Shown piece by piece: positions 11,534 through 21,011 of a stretch of DNA of 64,000 nt. The position numbers and the translations under genes were made by a program. The notes beneath the pieces were generated by a model. That model made no database searches, was not told the origin of the DNA, and was given only the letters and a program-made list of their open reading frames with translations. The stretch lies in the NCBI RefSeq assembly GCF_000526335.1, contig NZ_JAFW01000001.1, positions 1 through 64,000 of the forward strand. The letters run 5' to 3'. Source of the DNA: Arthrobacter sp. 31Y. Lineage in GTDB: Bacteria; Actinomycetota; Actinomycetes; Actinomycetales; Micrococcaceae. The number at the start of each line of letters is the position of its first letter. Positions within the stretch are counted from its first letter, which is position 1.

Positions 11534-12764
11534 CGGCAAGACCTTGGATAGCGACAGGACCCTGGGTAGCGGGGCCGGCTCAGCCGGAGGGATCGACGAG
11601 TCCCGTCAACCGGTGATTATTGCCGCACTCCGATCTCCAATTTGTCGTGCCAACGGTCAGTTGAAGCAACTGCGCGCCCCGGACCTTCTAGCCCCTGTGC
11701 TGGCTAACTTGGTTCAAACAACAGGCGTGGACCTTGCTGACGTGGACGACGTCATCGTGGGCAACGCCGTTGGCGGTGGAGGGAACGTGGCCAGATTCGC
11801 GGCACTCCAAGCCGGCTTGCCCATCAGCGTTCCGGGCATCACCGTCGACCGGCAATGCGGCTCCGGCTTGGACGCCGTGGTGTTGGCGTCCCGACTGGTG
11901 GCAGCAGGCGGCGATCCGCTGTATTTAGCTGGCGGCGTTGAAAGCATCAGTACCGCCCCGGCCCGGGCCAACAGAACCGACGACGGCGAACTCGACTTCT
12001 ACTCCAGGGCCAGCTTTGTGCCAGCGCAGTTCGGAGACCCGGACATGGGTGTTGCGGCGGAGAACGTCGCCCGCGAATTCGGCGTGACACGTCAGAGGCA
12101 GGACGAGTACGCGCTCCGGAGCCATCGCCGTGCCGTTGAAGCCGCCCGGATGGGGGTTTTTGCGGATGAAATTGTTCCGCTCAAGGGCAACGGGAAACTC
12201 GTGGCGTCGGACGATGGGCCCAGGACTTCACTGCGCGCCCCGCTTATGGCGAGGTTCCCTGCAGCATTCGTGGCCGGCGGATCGGTCACGGCAGCGAACT
12301 CCTGCTTCGACGCGGACGCAGCGTCCGCCGTCGTCGTGACGTCACTGAAACGTGCCCGCGCCATGGGTGCGACGGACGGTTTGTTGGTCCTGGGGTGCGA
12401 CACCACCGGGGTTGATCCGGAACTCCTTGGTATCGGCGCAGCCCACGCAGCCAAGCAGCTTCTGGATCACCACGGACTGGCCGCGGACGAGCTTGATCTT
12501 GTGGAGTTCAATGAGGCTTTCGCCTCTCAAACCATCGCATGCCTGGAGTATCTGGGCTTAGATCCTTGGAAAGCCAATCTTGATGGCGGAGCGCTTGCCT
12601 TGGGTCATGGTTACGGTGCTTCGGGGGCGGTCCTGGTCACGCGGTTGATGGCCCAGGCTCGCCGCAGTTATGCACTGCGGGGCGAGAGTTCGCTGGCATT
12701 GGCAATGATCAGCATTGCAGGGGGCATGGGAACCGCAGCGCTCTTTCAGTACGCCAGGCTCTAG
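11460..12764 (+). CDS. Thiolase family protein (acetyl-CoA acyltransferase-like)
   Basis: Two-domain thiolase. The nucleophilic Cys lies in VDRQCGSGLDAV (codon 11856-11858), the NEAFA motif follows, and the catalytic His lies in ALGHGYGASG. The C-terminal motif normally read as CIGGGMG is SIAGGMG here, so the second catalytic Cys is replaced by Ser (codon 12711-12713). The open frame begins at GTG 11460 inside the acyl-CoA ligase gene, but the thiolase fold starts at about PVIIAALRSP (11610). TTG 11526 or 11544 or GTG 11613 are possible true starts, and none has a clear ribosome site. The overlap implies co-expression with the ligase. The reaction direction and substrate are uncertain given the Cys to Ser change. 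Confidence 0.85.
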   Translation: MARSAERFSWTGSRTKTPGREPLDSGKTLDSDRTLGSGAGSAGGIDESRQPVIIAALRSPICRANGQLKQLRAPDLLAPVLANLVQTTGVDLADVDDVIVGNAVGGGGNVARFAALQAGLPISVPGITVDRQCGSGLDAVVLASRLVAAGGDPLYLAGGVESISTAPARANRTDDGELDFYSRASFVPAQFGDPDMGVAAENVAREFGVTRQRQDEYALRSHRRAVEAARMGVFADEIVPLKGNGKLVASDDGPRTSLRAPLMARFPAAFVAGGSVTAANSCFDADAASAVVVTSLKRARAMGATDGLLVLGCDTTGVDPELLGIGAAHAAKQLLDHHGLAADELDLVEFNEAFASQTIACLEYLGLDPWKANLDGGALALGHGYGASGAVLVTRLMAQARRSYALRGESSLALAMISIAGGMGTAALFQYARL

Positions 12765-12794
12765 CCTCTCCGCCGGTTCAGCTCCTTGGCAGGG

Positions 12795-13421
12795 TCAGTC
12801 CCTTTCTGGTTCGCCCAGCCCGCGGGCCGCCAAAGCATCACCGGTCTGGCGCGCATACGCAACAGTGGTGATGAAGACAGGGAGCACCAGTGCGCGGGGA
12901 TTGCGTTCAAGCCCCCGTGCCCGCGCTGAGTCCCGTACGTCAGAGAAGGCGCCGGCTATGAAGGGGATGCTCCTGAGCATCACTGCGATGGTCAAAGCGA
13001 AACGCTCAGGATCGGCACCGAAACGCCGGAACGGTTTTGCCAGCGCCACCACGCCGTCCAGCAGATCCTGCACGGGAGTAGTTGCGGTGAGGACGGAGGC
13101 TGCCACCACACAGACCAGCACGTTCAACACGATCCGCGCCGCGGTGGGCCCGCCGAGTTGCCACCATTGGAAGAGCCCGATGACCAGCAGGATGGGGGCC
13201 ACCAACCAGATAGCCCGCAGAAGGCGGCGGAAGCCGGCCCCCGTCGCCATGAACAGGCCGCACATGACGGCAAAAATCACCAGCGATACGGCCCAGTCCA
13301 CAATAAGGAAGGACGCCGCTCCGCAGGCTGCTACCACCAGAAATTTCAGCCACAGGGGACTGCGGTGGATGATGGAATTTCCACGAACGTAGTTCGCAAT
13401 CAGGAAGCCATGCCCTCTCAC
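12795..13421 (-). CDS. bioN: ECF transporter transmembrane protein EcfT (BioN-like)
   Basis: The integral membrane protein has 208 residues and is the T-component of an energy-coupling factor transporter. Hydrophobic segments cover roughly residues 25-95. The two short Ala-Arg-Gly coupling motifs that contact the ATPases are seen as SARARGLER and DALAARGLGEPER near the C-terminus. GTG 13421 overlaps the stop of the ATPase gene by 4 nt (GTGA), so translation is coupled. With the adjacent ATPase and BioY it forms a dedicated three-gene biotin uptake system, as in other actinobacteria. Confidence 0.87.
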   Translation of the reverse strand: MRGHGFLIANYVRGNSIIHRSPLWLKFLVVAACGAASFLIVDWAVSLVIFAVMCGLFMATGAGFRRLLRAIWLVAPILLVIGLFQWWQLGGPTAARIVLNVLVCVVAASVLTATTPVQDLLDGVVALAKPFRRFGADPERFALTIAVMLRSIPFIAGAFSDVRDSARARGLERNPRALVLPVFITTVAYARQTGDALAARGLGEPERD

Positions 13422-14155
13422 CTGGACACGTCACCCAAGCCGGCACCGGGCAGGGGAGCCGCGCACAGCTCACGGTAGTGGGCGACGCCCTCGGCAGCAA
13501 CGCCGTCGAACACGATGCGGCCGGCCTCCACCACCAGCACCCGGTCCATGTCCAAGGCCAGGTCGAGATCGTGCGTGGACATGATGACTTGTTGATCCAG
13601 GCCAGCGACCGTTCGGCGCAGAAGTTCGCGGTTCCGGAGATCCAGGAGGGTGGACGGTTCGTCGAGAACCAGTACGGTGGGATCCACCGCAAGGACTGCG
13701 GCCAAGGCCAATAGCTGCCTTTCACCACCGGACAGTTCGTAGATGCTTTGATCGGCCAGATGGAGCAGGCCGAAACGATCCAGGACGGCTTCGGCCCGGG
13801 CCGCACGCTCTTTGGAGTTCTTGATGGAACGGCGCAGGGAAAGCTCAACGTCCTCCCGCCCCGTGGGCATGACCAGCTGGGACAGGGGATCGGTAAAAAC
13901 GAAGCCCACATTGCCCCGGACACGGCGGACGTTGGCAACGGTGTTATCTCCGTGGACTACTACGGCGCCTTCGCTCGGTTCAACCAAGCCATTGACGAGC
14001 CGCAGCAGCGTGGACTTCCCGGAGCCGTTGGCGCCGATGACTCCGATCCGACGTTCTGGAAGGTCCAGGGAAAAAGTGTGCAGCAGGGTTTTGGGTGCGT
14101 CGCTGCCATCGACTGCGACATGCACCGAAACCCTGCTGAAACTGATGGAATTCAT
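13418..14155 (-). CDS. bioM: ECF transporter ATPase (BioM-like)
   Basis: The ABC ATPase has 245 residues. Walker A is GANGSGKST (41-49), the Q-loop region is GFVFTDPLSQLV, the signature is LSGGERQ (141-147), and Walker B is VLVLDEP (161-167), followed by the switch His in STHDLDLA. The gene stands between bioY and bioN with 17-bp and overlapping junctions, so it powers biotin import through the EcfT partner. There is only one ATPase gene, as in BioMNY systems, so it presumably works as a homodimer. Confidence 0.9.
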   Translation of the reverse strand: MNSISFSRVSVHVAVDGSDAPKTLLHTFSLDLPERRIGVIGANGSGKSTLLRLVNGLVEPSEGAVVVHGDNTVANVRRVRGNVGFVFTDPLSQLVMPTGREDVELSLRRSIKNSKERAARAEAVLDRFGLLHLADQSIYELSGGERQLLALAAVLAVDPTVLVLDEPSTLLDLRNRELLRRTVAGLDQQVIMSTHDLDLALDMDRVLVVEAGRIVFDGVAAEGVAHYRELCAAPLPGAGLGDVSR

Positions 14156-14172
14156 GGAGTGATTGTTCCCGT

Positions 14173-14802
14173 TTACTTGACCCGACGTACCAAGACATCC
14201 GGGAAGGCTTTGTGGATTGCCACGGCGATGATCACGGCCAGGACGTTCTTAATGATATCTCCGGGGACAAAGGGGAGGTCTGCGAGGAAGGCCTTGGTGA
14301 AATCCAACTTGGCATTGACCATCATGCCCAGGACGCCGAGGGCGTGAACAACCACGATGCTGCTCACCATGGTGGCGGCGAAGAGCCACAGTGCACGGAA
14401 CTTCACTGTCCTGCGGATGACCACCGCTGCAAGGTAGCCGGTTGCGGCTGCCGCCAGCGGGAACGCGATGATGTAACCGGCAGAAGGCGTGGCCAGGATG
14501 CCCAACCCGCTACGGCCTCCACTGAAGATCGGCAGCCCGGCGAAACCAAGCAACACATAAAGCCCGACGGCGGCGAACCCGCGCCCGGCTCCCAGCACCA
14601 ATCCACTGAGCATCACCGTCAAGGTCACCAAGGTGATGGGAACACCAAGCGCGCCTACCGGGATGCCGGGGACGATCGCGGAGGCCGCGACGAGGGCCGC
14701 GAAAACAGCAATGAGGCCGAGGTCGGTGGCGGTCCAGCGTTTTCGGGAGGACGCGGTTCGCTGGGGTGTGGCAGCGGAAGTGGAAGAGTTGGTCTGGCTC
14801 AT
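14173..14802 (-). CDS. bioY: Biotin transporter substrate-binding component BioY
   Basis: The polytopic S-component has 209 residues. The stretch after about residue 28 matches BioY: several hydrophobic helices, a GVPITLVTLTVMLSGLVLG segment, YVLLGFAGLPIFSGGRSGLG and the TPSAGYIIAFP segment near the ligand site. ATG 14802 is first in the bioY-bioM-bioN operon. No BirA-type or other long palindrome is visible in the 276 bp upstream, so regulation cannot be read from the sequence. That upstream region is shared with the divergent ABC-F gene and contains no other gene I can support. Confidence 0.9.
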   Translation of the reverse strand: MSQTNSSTSAATPQRTASSRKRWTATDLGLIAVFAALVAASAIVPGIPVGALGVPITLVTLTVMLSGLVLGAGRGFAAVGLYVLLGFAGLPIFSGGRSGLGILATPSAGYIIAFPLAAAATGYLAAVVIRRTVKFRALWLFAATMVSSIVVVHALGVLGMMVNAKLDFTKAFLADLPFVPGDIIKNVLAVIIAVAIHKAFPDVLVRRVK

Positions 14803-15078
14803 AACGGTCCTATCGGGTGTAATGCGATGCGATGAATGTTCTTGTTTTCCCTTGTTGTCGAGAGTACGGAGGGAACGAATCCGGGATTTTGGAGTCTCTC
14901 CACAACGCTGACCCGGAATTCTTTGCCTGTCAGCACAGTTTGCTGCTGAAGAACCCGATGTCAGGCTGCGGCCTTGGTACCGGTAGACTTGAACAGGCTG
15001 TTCTCACGGCCGCCCCCGCCGCACTTATCGGACCCACCGGTCCCCGCGAGCGTTCCCCATTGAAAGGCATCACCCGAA

Positions 15079-16677
15079 TTGATTACCGTCCAGGACCTCG
15101 AACTCCGCGCCGGCGCACGCCTGCTCATGGACCAGGTCAACTTCAGGGTGGACAAAGGGGACAAGATTGGACTCGTCGGACGTAACGGTGCCGGCAAGAC
15201 CACCCTCACCCGGGTACTCGCCGGCGAAGGGCTCCCCGCAGGCGGTAAGGTCACCCGCAGCGGTGAGATCGGCTACCTGCCCCAGGATCCGCGAACTCCG
15301 GACATGGAACAGCTCGCGCGAGACCGCATCCTTTCGGCCCGCGGCCTGGATGTGGTGGTGGGCAAGCTGAAGAAGGCCCACGAGGATATGGCCAGCGATG
15401 ACGCGGCCGTCCAGCGTAAAGCAATGAATCGCTATGACCGCCTCGAGGCAGAGTTCCTCTCAGGTGGCGGTTACGCAGCGGAAGCTGAAGCCGCTGCGAT
15501 CTCCTCCAACCTTGCGTTGCCGGATCGTCTCCTCAACCAGCCGCTCAAGACCCTTTCCGGCGGCCAGCGCCGCCGTGTGGAGTTGGCGCGCATCCTGTAC
15601 TCCGACGCCGAGACCCTCCTCTTGGACGAACCCACCAACCACCTCGACGCCGACTCCATCACATGGTTGCGCGACTTCCTCAAGAACCACCAGGGTGGCC
15701 TGATCGTGATCAGCCACGACACGGACTTGCTTGAGGCGACGGTGAACAAAGTGTTCCTGCTGGATGCCAACCGCGCCCAGATCGACCACTACAACATGGA
15801 CTGGAAGCGCTACTTGCTCCAGCGCGAAACAGACGAGCGCGCCCGGAAGCGCGAACGGGCCAACGCCGAGAAGAAGGCCCAGGTCCTGATTGACCAAGCC
15901 AACAAGATGCGCGCCAAGGCCACCAAAGCCGTGGCTGCCCAGAACATGGCCAAGCGTGCTGAACGGCTCCTGAGCGGCTTGGAGGCCGTGCGGGAAAACG
16001 ATCGCGTGGCCGCACTGCGCTTCCCGGATCCATCACCTTGCGGCAAGACCCCCCTGACCGCGGAAGGACTCAGCAAGTCCTACGGTTCGTTGGAGATTTT
16101 CACCGATGTGGACCTGGCAATCGATCGCGGGTCCAAGGTGGTCATCCTCGGCCTGAACGGTGCCGGCAAGACCACCCTTCTGCGCATGCTCGCCGGCGTG
16201 GACAAGCCGGATACCGGCGACATCATCCCCGGCCACGGCCTCAAGGTGGGCTACTACGCTCAAGAGCACGAGACGCTCGACGTCGACCGCACGGTCCTGG
16301 AAAATATGCGGTCCTCGGCCCCGGACATGAAAGATGCCGAAGTCCGCGGAATCCTGGGTTCCTTCCTGTTCTCCGGTGACGACGTCGACAAGCCCGCCGG
16401 TGTCCTCTCCGGCGGTGAGAAGACCCGGTTGGCCTTGGCCACCATTGTGGCTTCCAGCGCCAACGTGCTGCTTCTTGATGAGCCCACCAACAACCTGGAC
16501 CCAGCCAGCCGCGCCGAAATCCTGGGTGCGCTCAAGAACTACAGTGGCGCCGTCGTCATGGTCAGCCACGACGAAGGTGCAGTGTCAGCGCTGAACCCGG
16601 AACGTGTTGTCCTGCTACCCGATGGTGTTGAAGACCACTGGAACGAGGACTACCTGGATCTCATCACGCTGGCGTAA
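15079..16677 (+). CDS. ABC-F family ATPase (ribosome-associated)
   Basis: The soluble twin ABC ATPase has 532 residues. Walker A motifs are GRNGAGKTT (34-42) and GLNGAGKTT (about 358-366), signatures LSGGQRRR and LSGGEKTR, and Walker B motifs LLLDEPTNHLD and LLLDEPTNNLD. A charged linker rich in Arg/Lys/Ala (about 250-300) lies between the domains, as in ABC-F proteins that enter the ribosomal E site. TTG 15079 follows GAAAGG. There are no membrane segments. It could be a housekeeping translation factor or a ribosome-protection factor; sequence alone does not distinguish these. Confidence 0.88.
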   Translation: MITVQDLELRAGARLLMDQVNFRVDKGDKIGLVGRNGAGKTTLTRVLAGEGLPAGGKVTRSGEIGYLPQDPRTPDMEQLARDRILSARGLDVVVGKLKKAHEDMASDDAAVQRKAMNRYDRLEAEFLSGGGYAAEAEAAAISSNLALPDRLLNQPLKTLSGGQRRRVELARILYSDAETLLLDEPTNHLDADSITWLRDFLKNHQGGLIVISHDTDLLEATVNKVFLLDANRAQIDHYNMDWKRYLLQRETDERARKRERANAEKKAQVLIDQANKMRAKATKAVAAQNMAKRAERLLSGLEAVRENDRVAALRFPDPSPCGKTPLTAEGLSKSYGSLEIFTDVDLAIDRGSKVVILGLNGAGKTTLLRMLAGVDKPDTGDIIPGHGLKVGYYAQEHETLDVDRTVLENMRSSAPDMKDAEVRGILGSFLFSGDDVDKPAGVLSGGEKTRLALATIVASSANVLLLDEPTNNLDPASRAEILGALKNYSGAVVMVSHDEGAVSALNPERVVLLPDGVEDHWNEDYLDLITLA

Positions 16678-16681
16678 GCCC

Positions 16682-16784
16682 TGGTTGCGTTCCGCTGCGC
16701 TTGTGGTTGCGTTCCGCTGCGCGGCGCGCTTGATCTGCCGCGTGCTCGCTCGTTCCTCGCTTAGACGCACGCTACGCAGATCAA
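16682..16784. repeat. Short direct and inverted repeats downstream of the ABC-F gene
   Basis: A 19-bp unit (TGGTTGCGTTCCGCTGCGC) occurs at 16682-16700 and 16704-16722. Next to it a 9-bp inverted repeat (TTGATCTGC at 16730-16738, GCAGATCAA at 16776-16784) encloses a GC-rich CGCTCG-type stretch. The layout resembles REP-like intergenic elements and may also act as a terminator between the convergent genes. No transposase or coding frame is present. Confidence 0.6.
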
Positions 16785-16832
16785 CCGCGTCGCTTCGCTC
16801 GCCGTTGGATCACCCCCCGCAGGCTGATGCAG

Positions 16833-17318
16833 CTAGCGGACCCGGAGTTCTTCAGCGTCGGTGATGCGCGCTAGTTCTTCGTAGTTGATGGAGAACATGG
16901 AGTTGTGGTCTCCTGCGCCGGCCCAGAGAAGTGGGTGTTCTTGGAGCGAGGTGTCCAGGATGGTGCGGATGCGTTGGGGGTGGCCGACTGGCGCTACTCC
17001 GCCTACTTCCTGGCCTGTGTGTTGCAGCACGAAGTCGGGTTTTGCGCGGCGGATTTTGCCGGTCCCTAGTTGTGTCGCTACCAGTTGCGTATCTACCCTG
17101 GCAGCGCCGCTTGCAAGGATGAGCAGTGGCTCGCCATCGAGCTCGAAGACCAGGCTGTTGGTGATCGCCGCGACTTCACATCCCAGCACAGATGCAGCGG
17201 CGGCCGCAGTAGGGACCTTGTCCTCGAAAGTCCGGACTGTGTCCTTGGCGCCGGCGGCAGTCAAAGCGGACCGGACGTTGAGCACCGGATCGTGAACCGG
17301 ATCAGTAGCCTTGTGCAT
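16833..17318 (-). CDS. YbaK/EbsC-type aminoacyl-tRNA deacylase
   Basis: The single-domain protein has 161 residues from ATG 17318. Features of the YbaK/ProX editing fold include EVAAITNSLVFELDGEPLLI, the conserved Lys in GKIRRAKPDFVL, and GQEVGGVAPVGHP with the typical Gly-x-x-Pro-x-Gly-His. Relatives hydrolyse mischarged Cys- or Ala-tRNA(Pro). The start lies inside the last codons of the SURF1 gene (17-nt overlap), so translation is probably coupled. A longer open frame to 17480 runs antiparallel in phase through the SURF1 tail and does not look like protein of this family. Confidence 0.85.
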   Translation of the reverse strand: MHKATDPVHDPVLNVRSALTAAGAKDTVRTFEDKVPTAAAAASVLGCEVAAITNSLVFELDGEPLLILASGAARVDTQLVATQLGTGKIRRAKPDFVLQHTGQEVGGVAPVGHPQRIRTILDTSLQEHPLLWAGAGDHNSMFSINYEELARITDAEELRVR

Positions 17319-18168
17319 CCAGAATCGCGTCTTCCTCTTCCTCGGACGTTGGACGTTTATTCTTCCGGGGAGCGGGCGCGCGCTTCTTGGGAATGCCGCC
17401 TGCTGCGATGATCTGCTCGTCCTCTTCGTCTTCGGCATCGATGGCTGCGTTGCGGGCTTGTTGCCGTGCAGCGTATCCAAAGCCGATGAACATCAGAACG
17501 CCGAACGCGAACCATTGCAGCGAGTAGGAGAGATGCGTGCCCTCTTCAGTGGCTGGCTTGGGGAAGGGCGTGGGCATGGGTTGCACCGCAGGAGTCTCGC
17601 TGGCCAACTGTCCGTAAGCACCGGTGGCGATTGGATAGGAGAGTTCGCCGGCGAAGCTTGCCAGGTCAATGGAAGCCAGTTGACCGTCCACCGCACCACG
17701 GTCCAGCTTGGGTTCGGCAGGCTTGAGACGTGCCACCACCGTGACTTCACCAGGGGGAGGAGCAGGGATGACGTCAGGACGGCCAGGTGTGTTGTTGCCG
17801 ATTGGCAGCCACCCACGGTCGATCACCACGGCTTCGCCTGTAGTCAGCCTGAAAGGAACAACGACGTCGTAGCCTGGCTGGCCGTTCAACGGTCGGTTGC
17901 GCACAACCCGCTGCCCGTCGAGGTCGTAGCTGCCGCGCAGTTCAACTTGTGTCCATTCCCGTTCAGGGTCCAAGGCGTTGAACTCGTCCTTGATCTCTGC
18001 GTAAGGGATGGGCGTTGCCGAGTAGTTACTCACCACGCGATTGATTTCCGCCAGCGTCTCGGCCCTGCGGTCCATCTGCCAACGCCCTAGGAAAACACAG
18101 GCCGTGGCGAAAATAACAGCCAGCACGAAGTACCCCAGCCACTTGCTGGAGAACAGAAAACGGTACAT
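17302..18168 (-). CDS. SURF1-family protein, cytochrome c oxidase assembly
   Basis: The protein has 288 residues with the SURF1 layout. A first transmembrane helix covers about 10-29 (LGYFVLAVIFATACVFLG) followed by GRWQMDRR, and a large extracytoplasmic domain has RNRPLNGQPGYDVVVPF and VIDRGWLP. A second helix follows (SLQWFAFGVLMFIGFGYAA), and a charged Lys/Glu-rich cytosolic tail ends the protein. SURF1 proteins take part in heme a insertion into cytochrome c oxidase. The gene sits directly after a small conserved gene and before the deacylase. Confidence 0.9.
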   Translation of the reverse strand: MYRFLFSSKWLGYFVLAVIFATACVFLGRWQMDRRAETLAEINRVVSNYSATPIPYAEIKDEFNALDPEREWTQVELRGSYDLDGQRVVRNRPLNGQPGYDVVVPFRLTTGEAVVIDRGWLPIGNNTPGRPDVIPAPPPGEVTVVARLKPAEPKLDRGAVDGQLASIDLASFAGELSYPIATGAYGQLASETPAVQPMPTPFPKPATEEGTHLSYSLQWFAFGVLMFIGFGYAARQQARNAAIDAEDEEDEQIIAAGGIPKKRAPAPRKNKRPTSEEEEDAILDAQGY

Positions 18169-18440
18169 TCAGCCGGCCTCATTCACTGTTGCTTCATTGG
18201 CCGCGAACGGCAGTGTTTCTTTCCAGAGGCCACGCGTTTGCAGGTATTCCTCCAGCCAGTCCCGGTGTTCGCCGCACGAAAGCCAAACCTTGCGGCGATC
18301 CGGCGTGTGGATGCGGGGATTGTTCCACAAGAGCTGCCACTGCGCGCCGGCCCGGCAACCTTTGCGGGAGCACAACGCCGGCCCGGTGGCGCGTTCGGAA
18401 TCCCGGCCGGCCAGACTTGGGCCGCCGAGGTTGAAGATAT

Positions 18441-18444
<4 letters not shown>
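18169..18444 (-). CDS. Conserved small actinobacterial protein, unknown function
   Basis: The protein has 91 residues. It contains Cys residues spaced as CSRKGC (about 25-30) and a later LSCGEHRDWLEEYL, which together could form a small metal-binding site (C-x4-C...C-x2-H), but this is only a pattern. It is soluble with no signal peptide. ATG 18444 overlaps the stop of the DUF3099 gene by 4 nt, and the SURF1 gene follows with no gap. The fixed neighbourhood suggests a role around the membrane/respiratory genes. I do not recognise a characterised family. Confidence 0.75.
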
Positions 18445-19819
<1,375 letters not shown>

Positions 19820-19935
19820 GCAACTAGCCTGCACAGCAGTTTTTGTTCGGGACCGACAACGGATTTCATACGTGCCGCTGGCATGATGGAACCCAGGCCC
19901 ATGGAATGTGGATGAAGTGAACAAAAGGAGCACGA

Positions 19936-20688
19936 ATGGGAATTCTGGATAACAAGACCGCAATCGTCACGGGATCCTCCCGCGGAATCGGCGCCGAAGT
20001 TGCCAAGATCCTCGCAGGTGAGGGTGCCGCCGTCGTAGTCAACTACCGTCAGAAGGCGCCTCGCGCCAACAAAGTAGTGGCCGGGATCCAGGCAGCAGGT
20101 GGGCGTGCGGCTGCGGTAGGAGCTGACCTCACTACCGATGAAGGTGTTCACGCACTGGCCAGCACAGCCATGGAAGAATTCGGCTCTCTCGATATTCTGG
20201 TGCTTAATGCCTCCGGTGGTATGGAATCCGGCATGGAGGAAGGGTACGCACTTAAACTGAACCGCGATGCCCAGGTCAACATGCTCAATGCGGCAGTTCC
20301 CCTCATGCCCGAGGGTTCCCGAGTGGTCTTTGTAACCAGCCACCAGGCGCACTTTGTGGAGACCGTGCCCACCATGCCCGAGTACGAGCCTGTGGCGAAG
20401 AGCAAGCGCGCCGGCGAGGACGCCTTGCGCGCCCTCGTGCCCAACCTTGCGGACAAGGGCATCTCATTGGTGGTCGTGTCCGGCGACATGATCGAGGGCA
20501 CAGTTACAGCCACTTTGCTTGATCGCTCCAACCCGGGAGCCATCGAAGCCCGCCGCGCAGAGGCCGGGAAGCTGTACTCCGTAGAGGAGTTCGCGGCCGA
20601 GGTTGCCAAGATGGTGACTGCCGACGTCGAATCCGGCCACACTGAATACGTGGGCGGCGCCGACTACTTCAATAAGACGGCAGAGTAG
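19936..20688 (+). CDS. SDR family oxidoreductase with atypical active-site spacing
   Basis: The Rossmann protein has 250 residues. The cofactor motif is TGSSRGIG (12-19), and VLNASGG (about 89-95) replaces the usual NNAG. Catalytic Ser is probably S135 (FVTSHQAHF). The canonical YxxxK is not present: Y150 is followed by Lys at 155 and 157 (EYEPVAKSK), so the spacing is Y-x4-K. AAAAGGAGCACGA precedes ATG 19936. The substrate is unknown. A strong hairpin terminator follows, so the gene ends a unit that may start with fabG. Confidence 0.82.
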   Translation: MGILDNKTAIVTGSSRGIGAEVAKILAGEGAAVVVNYRQKAPRANKVVAGIQAAGGRAAAVGADLTTDEGVHALASTAMEEFGSLDILVLNASGGMESGMEEGYALKLNRDAQVNMLNAAVPLMPEGSRVVFVTSHQAHFVETVPTMPEYEPVAKSKRAGEDALRALVPNLADKGISLVVVSGDMIEGTVTATLLDRSNPGAIEARRAEAGKLYSVEEFAAEVAKMVTADVESGHTEYVGGADYFNKTAE

Positions 20689-20705
20689 TCAGCACAAACC
20701 GCATC

Positions 20706-20744
20706 AGCAGCGGCCCGGGACATGTGTCCCGGGCCGCTGCTGTT
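20706..20744 (+). terminator. Intrinsic terminator after the SDR genes
   Basis: A 17-bp perfect inverted repeat (20706-20722 with 20725-20741) centred on CATG is followed by TTT. The unusually long GC-rich stem should terminate efficiently even with the short U-tract. Confidence 0.85.
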
Positions 20745-21011
20745 TCACCAAGCCTGGGCGGACAAAAATGACGATTTCGTAAATTCTTCGAGTTTTCGCG
20801 TCACGAATTTCGAATTACTGTTCTCCTAATGTCGCTTTGCATTTAGGCAATTCATCTGATTGACTCTCAAAGGCGCCCTCGTCCTTGGTTATCAGCAGGC
20901 CGCCCAAAACCTGGTGGGAAGTTTATGCCGCATTGGCCACCTTACGCAGCAGGTGGACTCTTCGCGGTTGACTCAGGGACGTTTTTTGTCCCTTTGCCTT
21001 AGGAGCTTTCT
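20745..21011 (+). promoter_or_regulatory. AT-rich leader upstream of the RbsA-like gene
   Basis: There is no credible gene in this 267-bp stretch. It is clearly AT-richer than its surroundings between about 20762 and 20860. It contains a 25-bp motif (20798-20822) that recurs at 23335-23359, and a small AGGGAC/GTCCCT hairpin at about 20975-20993 shortly before the start of the transporter ATPase. A promoter for the downstream gene must lie here, but I cannot fix its -10 and -35 boxes. Confidence 0.5.
20798..20822 (+). repeat. Copy 1 of a 25-bp intergenic motif
   Basis: It starts GCGTCACGAA and ends TTACTGTT. It matches copy 2 (23335-23359) at 21 of 25 positions, with both ends fully conserved and the differences confined to the middle. 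It may be a regulator or sigma-factor recognition element. Confidence 0.55.

Noticed and set aside
16682..16784. Possible CRISPR-like array
   Set aside because: Only two copies of a 19-bp unit with a 3-nt spacer and no cas genes; better seen as an intergenic REP-like repeat.
20745..21011. Possible riboswitch before the RbsA-like gene
   Set aside because: I could not match it to any known aptamer consensus; only a small hairpin and an AT-rich promoter-like stretch are visible.
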